Shown in pieces: positions 10,282 through 20,700 of a stretch of 64,000 bases of DNA. The stretch comes from Adiantum capillus-veneris (lineage: Eukaryota > Streptophyta > Polypodiopsida > Polypodiales > Pteridaceae), in assembly GCA_014529385.2 (NCBI GenBank), contig CM043950.1, positions 153,068,445 to 153,132,444 of the forward strand. The letters are read 5' to 3'. The notes below the pieces were generated by a model that saw nothing but the letters and a program-made list of their open reading frames with translations, searched no databases and was not told the origin of the DNA. The first letter of the stretch is position 1. Each line of letters opens with the position of its first letter. Position numbers and translations under genes: made by a program.

Positions 10282-11410
10282 TGTTACGAGTTTTTTAGAA
10301 GAAGTGATTGTGCATATGTACATACATATGCATGGTGCATCGAATAAGGGTTGCCCATTTTCCAGAGTCAAGTGATTGCGTGGGGCCACATGTATACAGG
10401 TAGGATAGCGTGTACATAGTACATCGATTTTCATTATCACCAGTACCAATGTGTTTTTTCTATAATAATGAGGAGTTGGTAGCGCGTAAAACTTCTCGAG
10501 AAAGCTATCCGCGGGCCGACAACATGAGATAAGAGGGTGCATCAGATGACATCCAGTGGCGTCAGGAGGTCGAATGGGGTCAAGACTTGCACGTGGATAA
10601 GTACGGACACATCATAGGTGTGGTGTTTTCTTGTGATGAATTATGGAAAAGGTCATCATGAGAACTGTATTTGGGGGGCACTTCACGTGATTGCGGGATG
10701 CATTATTGAAAAAAGTTAAGTGCCAAGTATGCGAATGATGCAAAAAGGTAACAAAAATGCACTGTGGCCAGTTATTGGCCTCCGTTTGAGGTAAATCTAA
10801 AGGCCAAAGGTGCCCAAGGGATAAAGTGAAGTGTGGACACTGAAAAACCTGAGAAAAATACCAGCAAAACGTGGAGAGAAGAGGAGGAACAGCCGCAACT
10901 GAGTTTTTGTTGTTTTTGGAGCCTGTTTTGGCCATAAACTGCTCATTCGAGGTCGGATTTAAGCACTTTGATATTGTAGACTAGGTTTTTGACCGTTCCA
11001 GACACAATGGCGTTGTCCATTTTGCCAAATTCCTCACTTTTTCCTGTCGTTTTAACTATGTAAGTTTCTCCTGTGAGCAAAGTCTCAACTCCAATTTGTG
11101 ATTGTATCTGGCATATTTCATCCATAATGTGTGAGCTATTTGCCCCATTGGTGTTGGCCCAAGCTCAATTGTATCTAAACATCATAAATCTTTCTCTTTG
11201 AGCTGAGTTTTTTGGGTGTGTGTGTGTGTGTCTCTCTGTGTTGAGTGGGTAAATGGATAGTCTCTCTCCTCTCACTCCATCGGTGTGTTTCCTGTCTCGG
11301 CCAGGTGGGTTGTGTAAGCCGAGTGGTGCTCCATAGTGTGTGTGTGTATTATCCCACAGTGTGTGTCACGTGATCATACAGGCGTTGTGTGTGTTTCCAT
11401 CCCGCTCACA
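10282..11410 (+). repeat. RLG-A 3' LTR
   Basis: Starts TGTTACGAG after a weak purine-rich tract (AGGCTAGGGAATGGGTAAATTA) and ends CATCCCGCTCACA at 11410, about 1129 bp. Both ends match the RLG-D LTRs (52490-53630 and 29902-35296) in reverse orientation. The right flank is ACGCT; the left flank lies outside the window, so the target duplication cannot be tested. Confidence 0.9.
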
Positions 11411-13156
11411 ACGCTGACTGCTGACGTGGCACCGTACGGATTTTTGCGATTCGTGTTGGCAATCTTGAGCGCTAGCTTTTGAGTCGGGGATGCTTTTAGA
11501 ACTTGAAGCTTTTCATGTACTGCTTTTCTGAAGGCCATGGGCCTATAAATTTGTAACTAGGGTCTCTCCCTCTCTCAGATTGGCTTGGGAGCACAATATT
11601 AGCTTACATTCCATGCTAGCATTTTGATGCATCACATCAAATTTAACAAATGTTGGCAAACATCTACCTCTCCTAATCTTTCCAACTTGTGGTGCTTCAA
11701 TTTATAAGGCGTCCCAGCTTCAGACCTTGTTCTATCCGACTTAGTGCCTTCTTTTTGGGTTTGCTTACCTGGTATAGTAGCTCCATGGTTCCAAAGTTAG
11801 GCATGGTGTTCAAGGTGTGGCTTCAAATTATGATGCAATCGCTTTTACATTCATGCTTTTTTACCTGGTATAGTAGCGTTCCAAAGTTGAGGCATGGTGT
11901 TCAAGGTGTGCCTTCAAATTATGATGTGATCGCTTCTACATTCATGCTCTTTTGTCTTGTGCTCCTTATGTCATAACAATTCTTTTTATGTGTTTTGCCC
12001 CTCTGGAACCTAGGCAAAAGGGTCCAGTGCAGCCGCTTGGTAACCTCCAAGCGATTATCAGGATAGCAACATCAAATCCATGGCCTTTTGAAAGCTGTTG
12101 AGAGGTGTTCCTGTTCACCCCTCATCCACGTTGTCAGACCTTCCTAGCTTCCCATTGATACACGTACCTCCTGATATGCAAGCCAAAATCCTGATCCTTT
12201 CCCTAGGGGCAACTTTGGGCATATTTGATCTTTTCCAGGAGTGTAGCAATGATGGTGGTTCTTTTCCAGCCACTTTCTGCCATTGGGAGGCGAATGCAAA
12301 TCCTGCTCTAAACCAACTTTCCCATGTTTGGCAGCATAATCACCAAAGTGTTACCCCTTACTAGGTTAAAGCTCCTAGTAGGTGCCTAACAGAAAATTGT
12401 GACCTTAAATAGAGGACTTTGAAGTTTTAACAATCCACAACCTACCAAAGCATGGTTACTAGGGACAAAAAATTGGAACAGGGAACCAGGAGCAGAAATT
12501 GGCATGACTTGCCATTTTCTGTAATGGATACTCACATTATTGACACAGAACAGTGATTTGGAACGAGAAATTGGAAGGGAAAACTGGGAATGGTGACCTG
12601 AAAATGGACATTCCCTGTGGCTATGTACAAAGTACTATTTCTATAACTCTGCTCTACACAGATGACACCCACAAGGTACAGTATTTTGTGACAAAAAAGC
12701 AGTTCCATCACTGAGGATTTAGTCAAGGCATTGCAATCTTGGTCATAGCCTGGCTCTAACTCAAGCTACAATATGCACTCGCACATACACAGCACATGAA
12801 TACACAGGCAAGGTTTCTTGAGAAAGTTTCCCCGCCTACACTGTTACACTCCTTTTGCCCCTCATTAAATCTAGCTCCAGATTTGCTTTCCTGCCAGCCA
12901 GTTTCTTAGCATCTTGTAATTACCTAGCCCATCCACAATACCTAACTAAGACCTGATTCCTCCAGTAACCAGTTCTAAACTATAAAGAATCCATACAGGT
13001 TTGGACCCTCCGTAGCCTCAAGAGTAACTGTCAGAATGAAATATCCCCTTTGAACAAAACCCATATGCTAACAATTTACATCCAGCTTTACACCAGTCAT
13101 GACTGAAGACCTGAGTAAGAATCTTTGATACAAAAACCAAGAGTTAGATGTCATAC
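11411..13156. other. Non-coding stretch left of the kinase gene
   Basis: No convincing coding region. Contains a G-box-like CTGACGTGGCAC (about 11423-11434), a TATA-like CCTATAAATT (about 11542-11551) followed by pyrimidine-rich sequence, and a tandem duplication listed separately. An 88-codon plus-strand frame at 12098-12364 shows no recognisable domain and is not called. On the minus strand this would be an intron or downstream region of the kinase gene; I found no kinase-lobe exon here. Confidence 0.5.
11766..11955 (+). repeat. Tandem duplication, two units of about 95 bp
   Basis: Unit one (about 11766-11860) and unit two (about 11861-11955) share TTACCTGGTATAGTAGC, GGCATGGTGTTCAAGGTGTG and TTCAAATTATGATG with a few substitutions and a short deletion in unit two. 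No coding sense was recognised. Confidence 0.85.
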
Positions 13157-14523
13157 ATCGCTTTCTCGCCGTAGCTCAAATCTTTGAAACATTTGACAAA
13201 AACTTGAATCCCTCTCCAGGCTGCGACCTGATATCCTCTCTGGAACCATCACATTGATGTACTTAACTTCTGCAAATAGAAACTGATAAAAGCAGAGCTA
13301 TGAAGTTGAACTAATGTCACAAAACTCCTCCAGACATTGTCAAAGCAAGCAGTGCTAAATATCCTGTAGTCTATTGACAAGACCTTTCGAATGGAAAATT
13401 AATGCTCTTTAGGGTTCTTGCGTAAGTTTGAGCTGGATGATATTCATCACAATGGAGAAGAGGGCAGAGAAGCTGAAGATGTAAACCTTTCAGCAGCCCT
13501 TTACAAGCTGAAACTTTGAGAAAGTCTTGTAGAGCAGAATGGCACAGAGCAGCTCCACTAAATAAAGTATTCTGCAGTTCTTCGCATTACATAATACGAA
13601 CAAGTACAGAAAGGCATGCTACCTTTGTGAATGTCTTGTCTAGATACTGCAATTCTGCAGGATTCACCTCGTATTCTGAAACTGGGAGAGAGATCTGAAC
13701 CTGTAGAGACGATTTCCGCTGCATAACATGATTCCCAGATGAGAATAACAACCGTGAAAAGTACTAAGGAAGCAAAAAATATGACAAATCCTAAAATGGG
13801 CGTGAATTTACATTTGATTTTGCTCCATGTTCAATCAAAAGCCTGCAAACATCACCGTTTTGGTAGTGTTCTGCATCATCTAGGGGCTACACAAAAAGAG
13901 CTCAAAGCTAGACCACCAATAACTTGTAGACACTACAATTTAATGATCAAAACTTGTTTGCAGAGCACACTCAAAGCTAAGGCCATCATAACTTGAACAC
14001 ACTACAAAATATATTTTGATGCTGCACCAAGAACATTTTCTTGCACAAGCTACTCAAAATGTATTACTCGCATAGCATTCTGGTATTTATTCACTATCCT
14101 CCACATGGACTTGGGCTTAGAAATCGGTCAGAAAATAATTCCGATGAACCAAGGGAGAAGGAGAGGCAGACTTACAGTACTATTCCAGTTATCAGAAGCG
14201 TTGACGTCAGCTCCCTTCGAGATGAGGAGGCGGACAACATCAAGGTGACCCTCACAAGCAGCAATGTGGAGGGCGGTGCGCCTTTCATAATCAGGGTAAT
14301 TAACCGAAACAAGGCCCTGGGAAAGCAAGCTCTCAATTTGGGCGACGCAGCCTTGATGCGCCAGGTACAGAAGCTCCTCTGCTTCTGTACCGCCTTGATC
14401 TGCCGCCTGGGGGTCACGGTCCTTGTCGCAGTGGCTGTTGCTGTTGCTGCCGCTGGCCTGCCCTGCTGCAATCGAAGGGGAGGCTGCGCCCGATGACTGC
14501 AAATACAGAGCGCCTCTAGCCAT
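13157..14523 (-). CDS. Ankyrin-repeat Raf/ILK-like protein kinase, first four coding exons
   Basis: Exon 1 is 14523-14176 (116 codons): an Ala/Ser-rich start, then EELLYLAHQGCV and ankyrin repeats with RTALHIAACEGHLDVVRLL and KGADVNASDNWNST. It ends at a perfect donor GTAAGT. Exon 2 (13886-13812) continues in phase with PLDDAEHYQNGDVCRLLIEH and ends at GTAAAT. Exon 3 (13718-13623) gives SEYEVNPAELQYLDKTFTK; exon 4 (13239-13157) gives QVAAWRGIQVFVKCFK, whose VK lysine fits the ATP-binding lysine of subdomain II. This order is that of plant integrin-linked-kinase-like Raf-type MAPKKKs, which act in cytosolic and membrane-linked signalling. All joins are AG/GT and in phase. Later kinase exons were not found between 13156 and 11411, so the gene may be truncated or have a long intron running toward the RLG-A block. 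Exon 3 and 4 boundaries are by eye. Confidence 0.75.
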
Positions 14524-15977
14524 TGAAGCTGAAGCTCGAGCTGTGGTTCGTTAGTGTTGGGCGTGTGTGATGCCTCGTCGTCGGGGAAAAAATGCGACGG
14601 AAGTTGGAACCTTCGCAACTTCCCAAGTTCCCAACAGTTGTCCCACATTGTCGGAACTTATCATGTTTCATCATCATCATTCATGCATATTGTACTTCCA
14701 AGTAGTTAGACTGTTAGAGCCGAGTCCTGCTAGGCATTTAGAATTTAGTAAAATCGATCTCTACAAGGCAATCCTACTAGTCCATATTCGAAGGCAGAAA
14801 TGGAAAGAAAGGGAAAAAGTCTCCTTCTTCTGGAATTAGTGGTGACCAACGCCATGTAAGAAAATGCGATGCCCCATAATACACGTAGTGCAAACGAAAA
14901 AAGTTGTATTTGCTGCACTACATAGATTTCGGCTTCAAGTTCCCTTCATCGTGCTATTAACTAGTTCACGTGTAAGAACGCAATACAATAGAATTTACTT
15001 AATCGTATTAATCCCGCTAATGATATACAAGAAGACTCAGCTCTTATTGCCTTCTGAAAGTCCCCCAACAATGTAGGATGACTTAGAGCCCCCTTTCGTG
15101 GAATGAGCTGGTCACTTGATAGTTATTCCAGGGTTAGAATTTCAGAGTCGGATCAAATCAGATGAACAGGATCAAACTTCAGAAGACCAAAAGGAAAAGT
15201 CTGACAGACAACTGAATTGAAGTGAAAGACTTTAGGTGACATAAAAGGTTCATAATCATAAACTGGTTCAAAAGTACAAAGTTTTAAAGTACAAGTGGTA
15301 TAGCTCTTAATGCTCAAATCTCTATAGAACGCCTAGCGACTACTTACAAGAGATACAAGACTTCCAATTTATTGATGGACCAATCGACCCCCAATATGGA
15401 AGTAATGGGTCCTATTTAGAGGTGCACATACTGGGGTTTGACTGGTTGCACAGTCTGACAGGGTCTAGTAATTTCACCAGGTAACTTGTCGCGGTAATTC
15501 TTGTATATGCCTAAAGTCTTCTTGCCTTTGGTTAGCCTTGCCCTTGTGTCATCTTATACATATGGATGCTATGGAGATGGGAATGGAGGAGGGAGCTTTC
15601 TTTGCTATTTCACAATCCAATTGAACCTTCAATTTAACATGTACATCGTAAACAATTATGCTTTGAACATAGGGCTAGGACAAGAAGATACACGCCACCC
15701 TGTTAAATCACGAAGTTCTCCATAAAGAATTACAATATTAAATATGCATCTAACATGTAGTAACCAAAAAATATGCTTCGCACATAGCAGATGAACAATA
15801 AGACACAATCCATCCTATCAAATCATGAATTTCCATAAAAATATTTACAATAATAAATTAGCAATTACAGTTTGTGCCATACGATTAAATATAGGCACCA
15901 GGGGATTTGATCGAAACAATTTAATTAGAATTCTGTTTTATGATGTACGACAACAGTTGAACACACAAAGCAGATCC
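14524..15977. other. Intergenic stretch upstream of the kinase gene
   Basis: Directly upstream of the kinase ATG is a presumed 5' UTR and promoter on the minus strand; no clear TATA box was identified. Farther right nothing coding is seen, except a diverged tandem repeat at 15639-15858. Short frames here (for example 15501-15725 plus) have no recognisable motif and are not called. Confidence 0.4.
15639..15858 (+). repeat. Diverged tandem repeat, two units of about 110 bp
   Basis: The sequence around ATGCTTTGAACATAGG...GAAGATACACGCCACCCTGTTAAATCACGAAGTTCTCCATAA recurs about 118 bases later as ATGCTTCGCACATAGC...AAGACACAATCCATCCTATCAAATCATGAATTTCCATAA, with many substitutions. AT-rich; function unknown. 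Confidence 0.6.
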
Positions 15978-17099
15978 TCATTTGTTGAGCTTGCTCTGAT
16001 GGATAAATATATTGTGGTTTAAATCCAAGCCAAAGTAGTGAAGGAAGATGAAGTAAATATGCTTGTAGGCCACATATGGTTTGCTTTGTGCTACTCGTTC
16101 TATGAAGTCTCCACACGTACACATCGGGCTACTTGCAACATCAACTTCATACCTCTTGCCTAGAACTTGTGAAGCAGATGTCTCTATCATGAGTTTTTCA
16201 TGCATGCATGCCTTCACGACAATGTGTAATCTGAGCTTCCATGGTTACTGCCGACTCAACTCTCTTGGAGGCTTGTATTGATACTCTTGGCCAATAATGC
16301 ACATTATTGGTTTCCTTAATTGCAACCTTCTTTATTGTGAAGCCTCCTGTCTCCAATTCTAGCAACTTTAAAGCAGTTATGTTTGATCCCTTCTCCATTG
16401 GCCATATAGTTGGGTGTTTGTCTCCTCAACCACCAGCCCACCGTCGTGTTCTTCGACTACGTGACCGGCCACTCTGTTAGTTGCTTGGAGACCTCTACGA
16501 GTTCGCCGGATGTTTTGAGTGAGATACTCATGTCGATGTGAAGCATTTTCCTCCTCACAGCTCACTGTCCCATCCCGTTTTTGCTTCCTGGCTACTATAA
16601 TATTATCTCCCTCCATTGTCGGTTGTTGGTAGAGTGGTGTACCTCCGATTCCATCCTCAATCTCTCTAGCGATAGCAGTTGGGCCTGGTGCTCAACCGAC
16701 AAGCAAGTTTTTATGCAGATGGTCTAGCTTCGTGATATCTACCCTCGACAAAAGAATGCATCTTCACACTTTGAAGCAAAGCTTTTGACAAATCAAACAC
16801 GCATGCATCGTACAAGCCCAACATTTCTTTGTTTCCCTTGCCAGCAAGCCAACTCGCGTGCTTTGTTTTAGCAACATTTGTAGTCGGGATGTGCGACAGA
16901 TCATCCACCTCCTGCAACATATTATTATTATGGGATTGCATTCGAGCACTAAAATACAGGACTCTATCAAAAAATCACTTAGCAATGTTTACTCCAACAA
17001 AGTGTTTCCTCCACCGAGTGTACCATACATGCCACCAACTTAGCCAACAATCCATTTGCGACAAGTTATAGTCGGACACTTTTCCCGGGAAGCCCACCA

Positions 17100-17914
17100 A
17101 GCTCGTATAGTCTTGTACAAGCTGGTTGCCTCTTGCTCAGTCCTTACACAATGCCACTATTCACACATACCTTGTGCTCATCTTGGAATTTTTTATGCAT
17201 GTATTGCATGGTGTGAATGTGCAAGCTTTGCTCCCAATGAAACTAGCATGAGCGTTCTTTTTCTTCCATAACATTGTTAGGTCCTCCATTGAATACAATT
17301 TGGATAGCTTTCCAATTTTCTCTAGCTTCATCTACCATGAATTCTCTAAAATTAGATGGACGGTGTCCGCTATCCCAGCAATGCCACCAAATTCATCATT
17401 TCCCATAACATGATCTACGCTTGTGTGTCTTCTTCTTTTATCTCGCACATGAAAATTGTTTGCATGTATTGAATCCTACAAAGTCTAATCATTAAACTTG
17501 TATAGCAAGAGGCTACCAGCTTGTATAGTCTTGTACAAGCTGGTTGCCTCTTGCTCAGTCCTTACACAATGCCACTATTCACACATACTTTGTGCTCATC
17601 TTGGAATTTTTTATGCATGTATTGCATGGTGTGAATGTGCAAGCTTTGCTCCCAATGAAACTAGCATGAGCGTTCTTTTTCTTCCATAACATTGTCAGGT
17701 CCTCCATTGAATACAATTTGGATAGCTTTCCAATTTTCTCTAGCTTCATCTACCATGAATTCTCTAAAATTAGATGGACGGTGTCCGCTATCCCAGCAGC
17801 GCCACCAAATTCATCATTTCCCATAACATGATCTACGCTTGTGTGTCTTCTTCTTTCATCTCGCACATGAAAATTGTTTGCATTTATTGAATCCTACAAA
17901 GTCTAATCATTAAA
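17100..17914 (-). repeat. 418-bp tandem duplication inside the transposase relic
   Basis: Bases about 17100-17497 repeat at about 17518-17914 with only a few changes (for example TTGTCAGG for TTGTTAGG, CAGCGCC for CAATGCC). The offset is 418 bp. At the junction lies a near-perfect inverted repeat: arms 17504-17525 and 17534-17555 with an 8-base loop and one mismatch. High identity says the duplication is much younger than the surrounding decay. Confidence 0.9.
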
Positions 17915-18078
17915 CAATGCTACAAATGAGCGAAGAAAAAGTAGGAAGTTGTAGAGTTGGTCTTACGCAAGATCGTAGACATGTGATGCCATTGTTGTCC
18001 ACCCCACTACCCTTCTTACGTGATCAAAGCAAATCCAGCTTCTTCGCAAGTCCCCTCTCCTGTCTTGTCACATTCTAT

Positions 18079-18350
18079 TTACTAGCTTGACACTAGATCC
18101 AGGCCCATTGATAGACATTTTGAACACACGACATCTTTTGTTATGGTATGTGGATTGCCCTGGAAATACCATACCATGGAAATATTTATAACCGCAATTG
18201 TTCTTCAGCCTGACACCAGATCCATTACTAGCTTGACACTAGATCCAGGCCCATTGATACATATTTTGAGCACATGACATCTTTTGTTATGGTATGTGGA
18301 TTGCCCTGGAAATAACATACTGTGGAAATACCTATAGATGCAATTGTTCT
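18079..18350 (-). repeat. Tandem duplication of about 146 bp inside the transposase relic
   Basis: ACTAGCTTGACACTAGATCC starts at 18081 and again at 18227, and both are followed by CAGGCCCATTGATA and TCTTTTGTTATGGTATGTGG. The right unit differs at several sites. A third partial start (CCTGACACCAGATCCATT) lies between them. Confidence 0.85.
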
Positions 18351-18849
18351 TCAGTTGAATCAATTGGGACCGCACCGACTCCAATCAGTGTAGTAGTTGC
18401 TTCCCTCATCTAGTATTTTAACCTGACATTCATATTATGTACAGTTAGCCAGATGGAAGTAAAAGGGTTACGAAGACAAGAAAATAAAACAACACCTTTG
18501 CGTATGGATCAATGGACGCATCTCCTCCAATGTAGAGAGGAGCTCATTACTCATTATTTGCTCCCCATTTTCTCGAACAACCGCTCCCAGCACCATTTGC
18601 TTTGCAAGATTCAATTGCAAATGCCTAGGTCCAGTCATTGGTGATTCAAGCACCACACAAGACACAAGTTCTCTCGTCTGTTGAATTGTCGACTGCAAAA
18701 CTCCCTTTGTGACGGGGTGGTTATGCTTACCAATGTGGATGAACAACCATGTCCAGTTGTAGTCAGTGAGCAAGTAATAGACAACAAAAGAACACTCTCA
18801 AAGCAGAATTGGACTCTGACCATAGTGGAAGCATCGAAGTGTTCCGTTT

Positions 18850-19745
18850 CTAGAGCTCAACATACCAATTAACAAATTGAAGTTAACAACTTCCCTGTCC
18901 AAAAAGTCTCATTTGGATGTCCACTCATTGCATTGATTGAGCACGAGCTTTTTTTGCAGACGAGATGTCTGCCACATTTAGTTTGCTTGATTAAAGCTGG
19001 ATACCTCATTCTAGAATGAACAAGCTTGACCTAACAATGGCCATCATACTTCTCCTCCATCCCCAACATTTTGGGGGGACACCATCTAGCACAACGTCCA
19101 ACTCGTAAATGCAATCTCCATTGTACACCTAGGAACTTCACCTACCTTTTTCTTAATCGAACACCTGAAAATCATTCAGCTCAACTTGGGGTATTTATGG
19201 CTATTAATCACAATGTACTCCAGTGTGCTCTGTATTTTTTCTACCTAGTTTGAACCCGAAGATATTTTGTTGTCTTTCTTTTCTTCATCTAGCCAAACAT
19301 CTTGCCTTGAATCTTGGTAGGAAAAAAATGTTTCTTGAAGTTTCTTAGTGGAGTTTCTAGCCAAAAAACCTTCTTTTTCATCATTGGAGCTGTCAGATAA
19401 CTCCACAATTGAAACATTTGATCTTGAGGACATACCCATATTTTTTACCAACATAAACTTTGTTGACAAGGTTGAATCCAATACAAATTGAAATTGATCA
19501 CCTAATGTCACACCATCTTTTGCTTGAGTCTGAATGTTGCCATCCAAAGCAGAAATGATGGCAAACATCTCGTTGTTACTACAAGCCCCATAATCTCTAG
19601 GATTGACCATGAGAAATCTTGCAAGGCAATCAAGTAATATCTATTAGTATTCAAAAACAAACTCACCTTGCATGACGAGACTAAAGCCATCGCTAGATAT
19701 ATTTCAATTGACACCCAAGTCTATTCTTATAGAAAATCTCTATTT
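18850..19745 (-). other. Upstream part of the transposase relic; weak 121-codon frame at 19610-19245
   Basis: A minus-strand open frame 19610-19245 starts MVNPRDYGACSNNEMFA and is Ser/Asp/Lys-rich toward its end (VSIVELSDSSNDEKEG). I recognise no domain. It could be the N-terminal region or first exon of the neighbouring transposase relic, or chance. The rest of this stretch shows no gene. Confidence 0.25.
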
Positions 19746-19826
19746 GCCCAGCTGTCTCTCTCCCCTTTCTGTATCCCTCCACATCTCTTTCTCTCTCTCT
19801 ACATATCTTTGTCCCTCTCTATTATT

Positions 19827-19891
<65 letters not shown>

Positions 19892-19923
19892 CTCTATGCA
19901 TATCTCTCTAGCTATCCCTCTCC

Positions 19924-20021
<98 letters not shown>

Positions 20022-20211
20022 CCTCTGTCTCTCTATATCTCCCTCTATTCCCCTCTCTCATCCCTCAATCTATCTCCCTCCGTCTTTTACCTCTCTCTAT
20101 AGCTCTCCCCCCTCCTCTCTCTCCTTTCCTCTATCTCTCTCCCTCTTCTCTCCTCTCTCTCTCTCTCTCTATCATTCCATTTCTCTCTCTCTCTCTCTCT
20201 CTCTCTCATGG
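19746..20211 (+). repeat. Long CT microsatellite block
   Basis: Nearly pure CT runs at about 19830-19888 and 19931-20019, set in interrupted pyrimidine-rich sequence up to 20211. The Ser/Leu frames on plus and Arg/Glu frames on minus are translations of the repeat, not genes. Confidence 0.97.
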
Positions 20212-20287
20212 AAATTTACTATTGTTTATTTATTGTTGCAGATGACAAATGGCAAAAGCTAAGGCTAGGCGAAGATATCATATTTTA

Positions 20288-20687
20288 TGTACATTTATTA
20301 TTCACATCTCATTAGGAGCTATGGCCATTTATTCCCAGTTGACCAATGTGTATTCATTTTTTAGCATTAAAGAATCTATTAATAAATACGTGCAAGAGGG
20401 AAATGCTCACTTTTGCACGGAGGGGAGATTGTACCCAATGCTTGTGTCTTTCTTCTCTTCTCTTCTCTCCTCTCTTCTCTCTCACTGTACGGGTGTAGCA
20501 CTCCACTCTAGGAGGTGCACCTGCACATGCTCTCTCGCTCTATCTCACTCTCTATCTCTGTTCGTTCGCGTATAGCTTCGATTATTTGCTACGGGATTTG
20601 TCACGTATGCAGTTTAGTCGATTTTATGGCTTGCAGTATGTCGTTTTTGATATTTTGTAGGGCTCTCCGTGCATCCGTTTGTAGTAG
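20288..20687 (+). repeat. LTR-H left copy (putative 5' LTR)
   Basis: About 400 bp beginning near TGTACATTTATTATT and ending TTTGTAGTAG, immediately followed by TGGTATCAGAGCC. A second copy in the same orientation is at 63043-63430. Shared blocks include GAGCTATGGCCATTTAT, AATACGTGCAAGAGGGAAAT, CTCTAGGAGGTG and TTTTGATATTTTG. Outer boundaries are uncertain because no clean target duplication is visible. Confidence 0.6.
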
Positions 20688-20700
20688 TGGTATCAGAGCC
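20688..20700 (+). other. Primer-binding site (initiator Met tRNA) next to LTR-H
   Basis: TGGTATCAGAGCC abuts the end of the LTR-like repeat. Its position supports reading the repeat as a 5' LTR on the plus strand. Confidence 0.75.

Larger units (their letters stand above)
1..11410 (+). mobile_element. RLG-A: Ty3/gypsy LTR retrotransposon, 5' end outside window, split by RLG-B
   Basis: The order gag zinc knuckle, reverse transcriptase, RNase H, second RNase H, integrase, purine-rich tract and 3' LTR (10282-11410) is read on the plus strand. Coding sequence stops at 1884 and resumes exactly in frame at 8417 or 8422, once RLG-B and one copy of its AGAAT target duplication are set aside. RLG-D (29902-53630) belongs to the same family: proteins and LTRs align throughout. 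Compared with RLG-D, this copy lacks roughly 0.8 kb around position 265-280, covering the end of gag and the protease, and carries several small deletions and frameshifts. It cannot be autonomous. The 5' LTR and the left target duplication lie before the window. Confidence 0.93.
15978..18830 (-). pseudogene. MULE-type transposase relic with SWIM zinc finger
   Basis: Reading leftward on the minus strand: GKHNHPVTKGVLQSTIQQTR (about 18700), then a segment with MASHVYDLA and IKEEDTQAW, an MVDEARENWKAIQIVFNGG segment (17330 on), HWEQSLHIHTMQYMHKKFQ (about 17230), and finally CTCGDFIERVAQSKPYVAYK followed by HIYF near 16043-16125. The last is a SWIM finger (CxCx(n)CxH), usual at the C-terminus of Mutator-like transposases and related plant proteins; its third cysteine reads Tyr (TAC instead of TGC). 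Stops, frameshifts and internal duplications occur throughout. Terminal inverted repeats were not identified. A domesticated gene of the FAR1 or MUSTANG kind that has decayed is an alternative. Confidence 0.65.

Noticed and set aside
12098-12364. 88-codon plus frame
   Set aside because: No motif, no homologous feature in the window, and composition compatible with chance.
14041-14496. 151-codon plus-strand frame
   Set aside because: Antisense to kinase exon 1, which has ankyrin motifs and proper splice sites.
19668-20102. Long Ser/Leu and Arg/Glu open frames
   Set aside because: They are translations of the CT/GA microsatellite in several frames and on both strands.
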